Positions 42,800-52,734 of a stretch of 64,000 nt of DNA are shown one piece after another. The stretch lies in contig LSRY02000035.1 of the NCBI GenBank assembly GCA_001643675.2, forward strand, positions 992,001 to 1,056,000, given 5' to 3'. The stretch's first letter is position 1. Each line of letters opens with the position of its first letter. This DNA comes from Monocercomonoides exilis (lineage: Eukaryota > Preaxostyla > Oxymonadida > Polymastigidae). The translations under genes and the position numbers were made by a program. Under the pieces are notes generated by a model. The model made no database searches and was not told the DNA's origin. It saw only the letters and a program-made list of their open reading frames with translations.

Positions 42800-45222
42800 A
42801 TGGTAGCGAGAGTAGAGAGAGAAGAGAGAACCGCGCTTTGCCGCGAGACCGAGAGGGACAGAAAGCCGTCGAATTCCTTAGGAGCGACAGTACAACAAGG
42901 AGTGTCATTCAATCGGCAGATAGTTACAAAAAGGGAACACGTGGAAGTTTGTGAGAACATCGAAGAGGCACTGAACCCGTTCGATCGCGAGAAGAGGATA
43001 AATCAAGATATCTAGAGAGATCACGAGATGGGAACATGGAGAGAGATCATAGAAGGAGACTCCGTATATCCCCGCAGGACAAGATTCAAGAACAATAAGA
43101 GATTCGAGAAGGAAAACAAGAAGGTAGTCTGGAGAGCTTCTGTGACTGCTACCGAGTCCCAAATTGTGAGCGCCCTGGAGGTGAGCTCGAAGACAGTTAT
43201 TGCAGATATTCACGAAGGAAAAGGAAATACACAGATACAGTTTGGCCACAAGACGCTAGGAGTGAAGAGGAGAACAGCGAGTGGACCACCGAAGGAGCCA
43301 CTTCCTGGGAGACTGGTGAACAGGCTGAGCGAGTGGAAGAAGATTGGGGGAGACAAACTAGTGAGCCGTGGTATAAGAGTTCGATGGAGAAGTCCCCAGT
43401 CACCAATCTCACTCGAGAAGAGAAAACACAGACACGTATTTCGGGGGACGATGGAGATGACGAGGAATTATATATCCCTCTTGGAGGAGGAGTTAAAGGA
43501 CGGAGTGGTCAAGCCCATACAGGAGTCGGAGGTGAAGTGGTTCAACCCGACATTCATGGTGAAAAAGAAAAACGGAAAGTGGAGAAAGATACTAGATTGC
43601 AGGGCGCTAAACGAGGAAGTGCAGGGAAAACACATCAAGATGGATTCACAGGAGACAGTGGTGGAACTCATGGAGGAGAACGATTGGATGACCACTCTGG
43701 ACATATCGAGTGCATACCAGCATGTAAAGGTGGACGAACAATTCAGTCCCCACCTGTGCTTCAGCTTTCAGAATCAATGTTACGCTTACGTAGGGATGCC
43801 CTTTGGAGCGAAGGACGCGCACTGAGTATTCACGAAGATAATTTGAAGGGCAGCCTCGTTCATCAGAGAACAGTGGAAGGTAAAGCAGGTAATATATTTG
43901 GACGACATTCTCCTCATGCACCCAGACAGGTATGCAATTGAGATTAATCATGCTGGATATAGCACAGTTCCTGAGAAATCTGGGCTGGATACATTCGGAA
44001 GAGAAATTGAACTTGTAACCAACAAGGAGCGTGGAGTTTTTGGGATGGCAGTGGAATTCAGAGAAGATGGAGCTGACGCTTTAAGAGAGGAAGAAAGTTC
44101 TGCTGCTGGAGGACGTGCGAACTTGGATTGCATATGCAAAGAGATGGAAGAGTCAAAAGACAAAAGAGCTGGCAGTACTCCTCTGGAGGCTGAATTTTGT
44201 GAGGCTGCAACACCCACCAGCAAGCTTGTGGATTAAGCGCATGCAATACGTGCTGAGGTAGGCAATAGCCCGCGGGGGCTGGAAGGGAACTGTTATAGTC
44301 AACTCAACGTTGTTGGGAGAATTAACACATTGGAGGAAAACACTGCAAGAGAACAGACCGAGGTGTCTGAGGAAGAGAACAAGGCCAGCAGAATTAACTA
44401 AAGATGCGTTAGAGACGGGATGGGGCGCAGTGTTAACAGTACCGAGAGAGAACAAAGAGGAGAAGATTTATGTCCACGGAAGTTGGACCCTCCAGTAGAG
44501 CATGCTAGCGATCAACGAAAAGGAGTCCAGAGCAGTGTTGAGAACTATCGAGAGAAAGGGAGCATGGACGCAACAAAAGAGAATAGATCATATTCGTCTA
44601 AAGACTGACAACATGTCCACGAGATGGACGATTCACAAGAAAAGTGGAGCGCCATCGCTCATTCAAACGCTGAGAGCATTGGAGAAGAAACTGAACAGCC
44701 TGGACATTACGATACAAACGGAACATCTCCGGGGAGAGCAGAACACTGAGCAGATGCACTCAGCCGGATGGCGAGAAAGCCGGACTATGCACTGAGGGGG
44801 GAGAAAGTCGCATAGATATTACAAATAGTCGCACCGAGAATGCCAGATACAATTTCAGAACCGATTGCGCTGGTGCCCTGCGGAAGTACTTGGAGACTAT
44901 CCTCTCTGAGAAGGAAGAGAGAGAGAGAAACGCAAGAAAACGAGATAGTGCTAGTCTGTTACTAAGAGACATTGGACGGGTGCTGAAAGAGAGAATGAAC
45001 GAGCCTCAGAGGGATCTGACGATTCTGATTCTGCCGGCCTGGCGGGGGCAGACCTGGACCCCGCTACTGCAGCCTGGGCATTCGATAAAGGCCCTGGGGA
45101 CCTTTCAGGAGTGCATGAAACCGGGAGCGAAGATGAGAAGAGAAGGTTGGAAACTACCCCCAGGAGAGGAAATAAGCGTTATACTGGAGAAGAGAATATG
45201 CAGGGAAGGGACCTCTTCTTAA
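42800..45222 (+). pseudogene. DIRS reverse transcriptase / RNase H, broken by stops and frameshifts
   Basis: RT motifs are readable: VKWFNPTFMVKKKNGKWRKI, LDCRALNEE, TTLDISSAYQHV, YVGMPFGAKDA and the catalytic YLDDILLMHPD box (about 43895-43920). RNase H follows with DALETGWGAVL, LKTDNMSTRWTI and a DALSRMARK end motif. A later segment, TILILPAWRGQTWTPLLQP, matches the post-RNase H region of DIRS elements. Defects: TAG near 43013, TGA after GAKDAH, TGA eight codons later, a frameshift near 43940, stops near 44010, 44080 and 44256, a TAG near 44496, and a frame change near 44752 in front of the DALSR motif. This copy cannot encode a working polymerase. Confidence 0.87.
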
Positions 45223-45341
45223 CATGTGGAGAATAAGTTGGAGCGAGGGATATTGAAGCAGCAATACAAAAAAATCAGAAGAGTGAAAGAGATGTATGGA
45301 GAGCGCTGCGAAGATTAAAGCAACTCCTGGATGGGGAAAGC

Positions 45342-46595
45342 ATGGATGACACTGATCCCCTCACAAACAAAGATGCAAAGTGGATTATGGCAGAGTTCAC
45401 CGAAACACTCTCGAATACGAACCTCTCAAACGGAGTGATTCATCAGACAGTACGGAAAGTACTGGAGTCCATCAACCTTTTTAGAGAAACCAAGATGTAT
45501 CGAAAGGACATAGAAATATTTCTAAAGACTTATGTGGGGGATAAGCCAAGAAGGGGCAAACGATACAAATCAATGTGGGACTTGACAATCATCACAAAAT
45601 GGGCTGAAATCACCTACAACGCAAAAGAAGTTCGAACACTCCAGAGGAGAGCCCTCATCCTCACCATGATTTTTAGAGCGTTAAGGCCTGCGGAGTTAGA
45701 AAGAATGAGAAGAGAGACGATGATAGTCAAGGATAATACAATACTCACACAAGTACGAACCAAGACGTTGCGAGGTGAGGTTATCAAAGTTATTATCAAT
45801 AAACACACCAATTTACGAATTGATGCAATAGACGTCCTCCAACGTTTGATTGAGTTCACAAAGACAACTTTTAAGGATGAACAGGTGTGGTTTGATATAG
45901 AAGGGAGTAGACCTGCTAACCTGCAGAAGATTAAAGAAGAACTAACGGCTATTTTGAGAGAGAACGAAATACCCGAAACTTTCACCGCATTCTCGATTGT
46001 ACATGCAGTGATAACGCACTTAACCAAACAACAAGATCCAGATTTGAAAGTAATCAATGCGTACGTGAGATGGGCGCCAGGTTCTAGAGTAGTCCAGGAG
46101 TATTACACCGTGTTTCCGGTCCAAGACACAAATTGGATCCTGGAGACAATCGGTGGATCAGTACTCCAGGGGGGAGAAGAGAACAAGCCAGATAGGAGCG
46201 GAGATACGAAGGAAGGGACGCTGGAGATAGCAGAGGCAGATACGAAAAATCACACCGATGAATCACCAAAAGCGGGATTTGAAGAAGGGAAGAAACCTAT
46301 GAGAAAGCGATCAAAAGGGAGAAAGAAACTCCTGAGTGAAGAAGGAAAGAAAAGTGAAACGGTTCAGTCACGAAGCTCTACACCCCGACGACCAGGCAGT
46401 CAGAGGACACCCTCCATTATACCCAATAATATCTGTGAGCTGATGGGAGAGAAGGATTCAACTCCCCTGAAAAAGAGAGGAAAGGATCGGAGAAAGCGCA
46501 ATGGAAGAAGTATAGGACAGATAGGGGATAGCAATGAGGAGGCAAGGGCCAGACCGATGTCTCCTCAAAGAGATCCCAAGAGGGAGCGGGTGTAG
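45342..46595 (+). CDS. DIRS tyrosine recombinase, 417 residues, intact frame
   Basis: It would integrate the circular retroelement DNA. The catalytic domain shows FRALRPAELERM (Arg near residue 115), a conserved TKTLRGEVIKV strand, AFSIVHAVITHL (His near 221) and YVRWAPGSRVVQEYYTVF with the candidate nucleophile Tyr at 254 or 255. The second Arg of the usual HxxR is absent: the segment reads HAVI. Related retroelement recombinases can vary at this site, but a lost residue is equally possible. The N-terminal helices (NTNLSNGVIHQTVRKVLES) fit a core-binding region. The last 140 residues are Lys/Arg/Ser-rich and probably disordered. Unlike the upstream polymerase, this frame has no stop. Confidence 0.83.
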   Translation: MDDTDPLTNKDAKWIMAEFTETLSNTNLSNGVIHQTVRKVLESINLFRETKMYRKDIEIFLKTYVGDKPRRGKRYKSMWDLTIITKWAEITYNAKEVRTLQRRALILTMIFRALRPAELERMRRETMIVKDNTILTQVRTKTLRGEVIKVIINKHTNLRIDAIDVLQRLIEFTKTTFKDEQVWFDIEGSRPANLQKIKEELTAILRENEIPETFTAFSIVHAVITHLTKQQDPDLKVINAYVRWAPGSRVVQEYYTVFPVQDTNWILETIGGSVLQGGEENKPDRSGDTKEGTLEIAEADTKNHTDESPKAGFEEGKKPMRKRSKGRKKLLSEEGKKSETVQSRSSTPRRPGSQRTPSIIPNNICELMGEKDSTPLKKRGKDRRKRNGRSIGQIGDSNEEARARPMSPQRDPKRERV

Positions 46596-46619
46596 AGCAA
46601 GAGGTCCGCACCACTACAC

Positions 46620-46655
46620 GCACGCTCTCAACTCATCCGCCGCACTAGAGCGTGC
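46620..46655 (+). other. Hairpin just upstream of the ICR
   Basis: Nine-base stem GCACGCTCT / AGAGCGTGC around an 18-base loop, 24 bases after the recombinase stop. It could form in RNA or single-stranded cDNA and help processing or template switching; role inferred. Confidence 0.6.
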
Positions 46656-46705
46656 TAGGAAAGGGGTTTTAGATCACATATACAGAGATAAAAGGGATTT
46701 CGAGA

Positions 46706-46801
46706 CTCATTATTGAGGAGCAAACCTGCTCCTTGCGTTTGTTGATTCGCTCCATTGCGAATTAATAAAAACGCAGTGAGACAGGTTTGCTCCGAGATAA
46801 T
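46706..46801 (+). repeat. Internal complementary region (ICR) of the DIRS-type element
   Basis: Positions 46706-46763 are the reverse complement of the left end (41435-41492). After 15 unmatched bases, about 46779-46801 (AGACAGGTTTGCTCCG and following) are the reverse complement of the right end (about 47425-47446). The order, complement of left end then complement of right end, is what is needed to template the joined ends of a circle. Confidence 0.8.
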
Positions 46802-47289
46802 AGGAATGCGGATGGAGAGACGATAGGCGGAGTGGTGCGAGGGGGAGCCAGAAATGTGTTGAGAGATGACTAGAAAAAAGGGCGATATATAGAAAGAGAG
46901 AGAGAGAGAAAGAAGAAACGCCTGAAGTGATTAGTGTACGCCGGGAGCCTGGAAAGATACAAATAGAACGAACAAACAAGTTTAATCAAAAGCTCTCTAT
47001 CCAACACGATAACGATTGTTCGTTACACAGAAGAGTCAGATCGGTCCATACACTGCGCGATGATAGGGTTTGCTCTGCTGATGCAACAGAGAAGCGGGAG
47101 GCAGAGTCCTGCTTAGACAGTTTTCTTTTCCACGCCTCGCGAAAGTGAGAGTGGCTTTTCTTTCTGCTCCAAGAACACTCGCCTCACCAAATCCATACAC
47201 AGTTTGCAGGAGACAGCTCCGAGGGGCAATGTCCCCTGCCCTCTGGTCTCTGTGACCAAGGCGAAAAGGCGATGTCGGTGGTGAAGTGA

Positions 47290-47446
47290 AGCGGACAATT
47301 CATAATACATTTTTTATTATTGAACATGTTTTTGTCCATATTTTCATCTCGCCCTTTTTTCCACTTCATATTTGTGAGTGCGAAGTTCTCACTTAAACCT
47401 CCCATAAATCGTGAACAATACTCATTACCCCGGAGCAAACCTGTCT
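47290..47446 (-). repeat. Right inverted terminal repeat of the DIRS-type element
   Basis: Read as reverse complement it aligns with the left ITR: CAGGTTTGCTCC, TAATGAG, a TTTATGGGAGGTTT block, ACTTCGC, and ATTGTCCGCTT. It is longer than the left copy because of an inserted A-rich segment. Outer end set at 47446, where complementarity to the ICR stops. Confidence 0.72.
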
Positions 47447-48700
47447 ATCTCCATTCTATAAACAAAAATTTTCGAGAAAGAATTGTTATATTCATTTATA
47501 TGATCAAGAAATTGGTCATATTTATGTAATGAAAAAAAGATAATTGATGTTAATCATTGTGTTCATGAAATTTCTATATAATAAAATATTGTTTGACATT
47601 TATGCATGAAAAAAATGAAGGAAAATGTGATAAAAGAATTTCTGTTCAATCTTCAAGTCAGTGTTTTTTTCTCTTCTTCAAACTTGAATCGTAGTTATAT
47701 CCATTTTGGGAACACTTCTGTTCAGCCTTTTCAAAACAATCACTCCACAACTCTTTCATCTTAAACATTTTCTTCTTTCTTCTTTGTTTCTTTTCTATTT
47801 TATCATTTTCAAAGCAATTAAAGGAAAAATTGTTCGTCATCTTTTTCGATTGCTTCTTCTTTATTATTCTCTAATTTTGTATTTTTTAAAAGTTCTGCAT
47901 AAAGCAGAACAGTTAGTTGCACTTTTCTGTTTTTTATTTCTTTTTTGAAATAAGGAAATACAGTTTTCTTCGCTCAAAATTTATTTTTTTCATCATTTTT
48001 TTCTTTATCATTTTCTTTTTCAATTAATATAACATCGTAATCGCTTTCTTCATCATCTGTAAAAATTAGCGGAGTTGAATAATCAAATAAGTGTTATTAA
48101 ATATGAGTGATTATTTTTGACATCATAACTTATTTCGGGTTGTTGGATTTTCAAAGGTTGTTTGTCGCTGAGTAAAGATTTTGAATATAAATGAAAAAAT
48201 CGATATTTCTGTTTCAAAACAAATATTTTGTGCAGAAATAAAAAAAAAATATGGGTGATTATTTTTGAATTCATATTTTCTCGGTTAAATATTTCGATTT
48301 AAAAAGATCCATTGAATATCAACAAACGAATAATGAGAAATGAAAAGACTTATAAAAGACATCTTCATCTTTATTTGAGTTGAAACATATGTTTTTGAAA
48401 ACAGTTGAAATGTATTTAGCATTTGAATATAAAATCTCTTAAAGTGATAATCAATCTTTGAAAAAACAACACCCCGAAAAAAATTATGATTTCAAAAATA
48501 ATCACCCATATCTTGGTAAAACTTGTTCACTTTTCAGTGTTCGTTTACTGATACTAAATGCAAATTTTTGAACGGAAAATTAAGAATGAGAAAAATTTGA
48601 ACTTTAAAAATAACTTCCAACATTTTTGTTTTAAAAAACAAATTAATGTTTTTAAAATGACTGATTTATATTATCCCCAATCAATAAAAAAAGATTATGA
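47447..48700. other. Intergenic; one acidic/basic coding remnant on the minus strand
   Basis: Minus-strand translation across about 47658-48060 gives DDEESDYDVILIEKEND, stops, then a 60-codon Lys/Glu-rich frame (MTNNFSFNCFENDK...). It looks like an eroded disordered region and may belong to a neighbouring recombinase element. The rest is AT-rich. Confidence 0.35.
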
Positions 48701-48711
48701 AGGCTATACTC

Positions 48712-50510
48712 TCGTGAAGAAGTTTGTGAAAGGATGAAACAACTGATGCAACAAATCCATTCATCTGAAAGATCTACTCTGGGAAGAAAAGGAACACACA
48801 GCAACGTTGACAGGACTCCTGTGAATATGCTCTTTCAAAATTATATAACACCAAAACAATAAAAAAGATATATAGCTTTATCTTCTTTTGTTAATATGAT
48901 TCAAACACCAACTCTCAATCGAGTATTTCCAACTATTTCCTTTGAAACTGTGAAAAAAGATAAAATTAAAGAAACCAAACAAGAAGAGAACGAATCGGGC
49001 GATTCTTCTTTTGAATAGGAAGAAGACAGCGAAGAATATGAAATAAGCAGTTAGTCAGATGTTTCTGCTGAAGAAGAGGAACGTGAAGAAAAAAACGAAG
49101 AAGAACTGAAGGCAAAGTTTGATAAACAAGAATTGGATAACACAATGAAGTTTGCGAGTGGAATTTACAAGCCAAGTTCTATCGTGCCTTAAACAGTCGA
49201 ATTTCAACTTAACAATGCTTCTGAAAAAAGAGAATACAAAAATGGTTCTTGTAACGATGAACGGTTAAAAGAAGGGAATTAAATGGAAAATGGATGGAAT
49301 GCAACGAAACATAATAACATGGAACTAACATCTTCATATTTATCTTCTTCTGTATTGGCATGTGCATTTAAATTAACAGAAAAAATTCAATATTCAAGAT
49401 AGCATCATGTGAAGTCAAGGATGGATTGTGTTGTTCAAAAAAAGAAAGTTCAAAACAAAAAAGGCCTTTGAGATTCATTCAATTAGAACATTATCAACTG
49501 CTTGCAAACACGAATGGGTGGAACGGCTCTTGATGAAATATGCAGAAGAAGTCGATGTGAAGCCCTGACAGCTGACACCAGATCTCGCATGCATCATTGT
49601 CCTCTTCTGCGGAAAAGAATGCATGTATCCTTTATCGTCGATTGAATACATCATTGTACCTTCCCTGAAAAGAATAAATATTGAAAAAAGAGGAAAAAGA
49701 TTAAATTGAAAAACACACCTTGCAACGCGGGAGGCTATACGATATCTTCGTTTTTCACGAAACGTAGAAATAAATGTTATTATCAGAGAGCCAGCACTAA
49801 TTATAGATGTTAAAAGAATAGATGGTTTCGAACCTTCAGCACTTGAATCCAAGGAGATGGAGGCTTCACTTCACTTTGTGGCTGTGCACACTGGGGCACC
49901 TGCTATCACTTTGGCAAACGTGCATCTATCAGACATTAAAAGAATAATTAAATCAGAAAAAACAAAGAAATTTTTATGCACACTTCGTTATAACCGAACC
50001 AAGGGCTCAGCAAATTGGAGGCACGAAGTGACAATTGAAGGATTGGAGGAGGAAGAAAGCGGAGACGATCCTGTTTATTGGCTGTCTGCTTATCTTAGGA
50101 AAAGATGTGGAATATTATCATCTCAATGGATTGAAAGAAAGAACTAGACAAACTTGAAGGAACTTCGACGACCAATCAGCACAGAATCAATGCACGAAAG
50201 CTTCAAGACAAGAGTTGTTGAAGCGGGCTATCCCAGTAGTCTCTATTGCTTCCATTCCCTCCGCAACGGCTTTATTTGTTCAACGCTAATTAAATGTGGG
50301 GCAAAAGAAGAAAAGCAAAAAGAAGCATTGGAAAAAACTACACTTATAGTTGGATGGACACCTTTTTGCTTTGCCCAGGCTGGTCACATTAAGAACGTAG
50401 TGAAACTTGCGATGGTTGCATCCAGGCTTGTCAGCCACGAAGATGAAGGAGAGAATGAGCCGATCATTGATGAAACGCTTTTGGAACTGGAAACATTTCA
50501 GGGGATTTAG
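48712..50510 (+). pseudogene. Crypton-like tyrosine recombinase, copy A (dead)
   Basis: It starts with an N-terminal module (EEVCERMKQLMQQIHSS, then RTPVNMLFQNYITP) also present at 56.15 kb. An acidic spacer follows, with stops (for example within 49000-49060 and 49185-49195). Then come core helices (AFEIHSIRTLSTACKHEW, VERLLMKYAEE) and the catalytic part in one frame with a single TAG at 50145-50147. Catalytic residues are lost: the first Arg site reads TGAPAITLANVHLSDI, with Pro where the intact copy has Arg, and the Tyr position aligns with His in AGHIKNVVK. FHSLRNGFICS keeps the HxxR pair. The domain belongs to the same family as copies B and C but is the most divergent. Confidence 0.8.
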
Positions 50511-51600
50511 TTCACATTTAACACATACCAAAAAAATGTTAGTTAACAATATCAAAAAAAAAATGAATGAAGGAACAATTCTTAACCGATAAGATTGATC
50601 CATAATTGAAGTAAATATTCTATGGAAGTTGAGCAAATATTTTGGTGGATAAGAATGAGAAAATGAGACATGTTTCTGAAAATAAGATGAAAAAGTTGGA
50701 AATTGAAAAAAAAAACGACATCGAACACATTGAAAAATTGAGAATTTATTCATGTGTAATTAATGTTGGTATAAAAGACAAACTTCACAACGAGGCCGAT
50801 GATGATTCAAAATTGGTTGATGAGTTTTGCTCTGAGACCGAGAAATACCAATTTTGTGAGTCTATCAATAAAGATTGTTACCAAGCAGTGGAACCAATTA
50901 ATTTGAAAAGATGATAAATGAGAATGGAAAAAAAAGAAAAGTTTTGTTTATTATTTATAACAACATACTGAATATTTCCGACAAAAAATAACGGAATATG
51001 ATAACTTATCATAGTCTTTGAAAAGTTCAAAAAATCAACAAATCTTAGCACATAGCTGTTTATGAATATAAATAATACATCCAGGGTCAAAAATATGAAA
51101 TTCAAAGATATATTTTGTGAAGAAAAATTCATACAAAAAAACAGAAATTTTATGGCTTGATCAAATTTGTGCGCAAAAAGTTCGAAATTCAATATTAAAT
51201 AATTGATATGTAAATATTTCTCATTTGAATATTCATCAAAAAATAACAATTTTTGAAACAACATGAGTAAGATTAATGACACAAAAGATGAAATATTCAT
51301 CATGATAAATATCACATGTGATAACGACTAAACGTGAAAATGGTCAATGGAGTATTTGTATATGTTTCATCCAATTTTTTTTTAAATGTGAACAATCATG
51401 AATGTTGAGAAAAATGATCACAGGAAAAGATGAAAGTGATGCAAATGTTCAAAACGCATTTCATTATTATCAGAAACAGCATTCTGCTAAAGACATTTAT
51501 GAAATTGGATCATAATCATTATTCTATTATTTTTTTATATTGGTATTCAAATTTATCAAGCAAGTTAATGAACAAATGAAGACAGGATACCTGTTGGTTT
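50511..51600. other. Spacer between recombinase copy A and the Merlin-like remnant
   Basis: AT-rich. A 90-codon plus frame (50642-50914, Lys/Glu-rich) may be the eroded C-terminal end of copy A. The long minus frame at 50878-51315 is Phe/Leu/Ile-rich and looks like an AT-composition artefact. Confidence 0.4.
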
Positions 51601-51639
51601 TTTAAATTTTATTGCTTGTGCAAGTTTTTCTTCGTATTC

Positions 51640-52398
51640 TGAGACATATTCACAGAAGCTTGGAGGTGAAGAGATAATTAAGGAAATTGATGAAGCCATT
51701 TTTTTTTTGGAAAAGGAAATATCACAAGGAAAAAAAAACCTCAAATTTGGATATTTGGCAAGAATAAAAGAAATGTTGAAGGAAAGAAAATAAAATGCTT
51801 TCCGCTTCGAGTGCCAAATGGAAATAAAAGTACATTAATTCCGATCATCCAGGCTTATGTGATTAAGGGAATAATGATCTCCATTGGTGAATGGAAAGCC
51901 TGTCAGTGTTTTGAGAAGTTGCGAAATAAGCATTTGACAGTATGTCACAAATACAACTTTCGTGATCCTCTCTCTGGAATTTGCACATGTTTGATAGATG
52001 GAACTTGGAGCTTGCTCAGGAAAAGTTTCCCTAAAACTGGAGTCAAAACAAGATTTATTGATGATTTTTAAATGGTTTTTTTTGGAAAAAGAGATGAAAA
52101 TTTGACAATGAATAAATTTCTTTCTCATATCTTTCAATACAAACCAACAAATGAAAAAAATGAAGAAGAATCAGAAAGTGAAACCGAGGAAGATATCACA
52201 ATGGACAAAGATGATGATGAAAAAAGTGATCATAAAGAAACAAGTGATGATGATGTTCCAGTCATTGAATTTGAAGATAACATGGATGATGATATCGATC
52301 CTTTTGGAGCTGGAGATGGAGGTGGTGCATCATCGTTTGAGGAAGATAAACAATTTTGTTTTTTATTATTTTCATTATCTATTTTCGAAAAGAAATAG
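51640..52398 (+). pseudogene. Second dead Merlin/IS1595 (ISXO2-like) transposase
   Basis: Readable blocks: IIKEIDEAIFFLEKEISQGK (first Asp), then in another frame PNGNKSTLIPIIQAYVIKG, SIGEWKACQCFEKL, HKYNFRDPLSGICTCLIDGT and WSLLRKSFPKTGVKTRFID. At 52071 a stop follows DDF, and the same frame continues with MVFFGKRDENLTMNKFLSH. The second catalytic Asp (DEW in the other copy) reads Gly here, and the region between the first Asp and the second block is shifted in frame. The acidic tail ends GAGDGGGASSFEED, matching the tail of the copy at 5.5 kb. Non-functional by both active-site loss and frame breaks. Confidence 0.8.
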
Positions 52399-52734
52399 TA
52401 AGTTTTTTATATAATTTACTAAAATCCAATTTGAAAATTTGTTCTTTTTAATCGTCTATCTATTTTTTTAAAATCATAAAAATATTTTTAATGTAAATTT
52501 TTTTTTGAAAAAAATGTGTTTTTATGAAAACAAAAGATTGCTCAATTTTTAGTAGCTGAATATTTTTATATATCACATTATTAACTATTCTGCAAAAAAA
52601 TCTTATAAAGAACAAAATTTGAGCGACTACTGCAAGTTATCATTTTCCAAAATTACGTATCTGTATTGAAAAGTTATTTCAAGTGTATTGAATTGATAAT
52701 TAAAAAAGACAAAATAGGAAGCAAAATGTTAACA
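52399..52734. other. AT-rich spacer
   Basis: No gene or repeat recognised between the Merlin-like remnant and recombinase copy B. Confidence 0.5.

Larger units (their letters stand above)
41435..47446 (+). mobile_element. DIRS-type tyrosine-recombinase retrotransposon with ITR-ICR-ITR layout (decayed)
   Basis: The element is about 6.0 kb and clearly more GC-rich than its surroundings. Order: left inverted terminal repeat (41435-41568), Gag-like frame, RT/RNase H frames, tyrosine recombinase, internal complementary region (46706-46801), right inverted terminal repeat (about 47290-47446). This is the arrangement known from DIRS-1, where the ICR is complementary to the joined outer ends and templates a circular intermediate. 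The Gag and RT/RNase H regions carry stops and frameshifts; the recombinase frame is intact. No target duplication is expected for recombinase integration and none is clear. Confidence 0.87.

Noticed and set aside
41574-44800. Possibility that TGA is a sense codon, since DIRS frames read through several TGAs
   Set aside because: TAG and TAA stops and frameshifts occur in the same frames, and the cellular genes read with standard stops.
46779-47446. Separate small non-autonomous element with its own inverted ends
   Set aside because: The ends, order and extended similarity fit better as the ICR and right ITR of the DIRS element, though other copies could revive this view.
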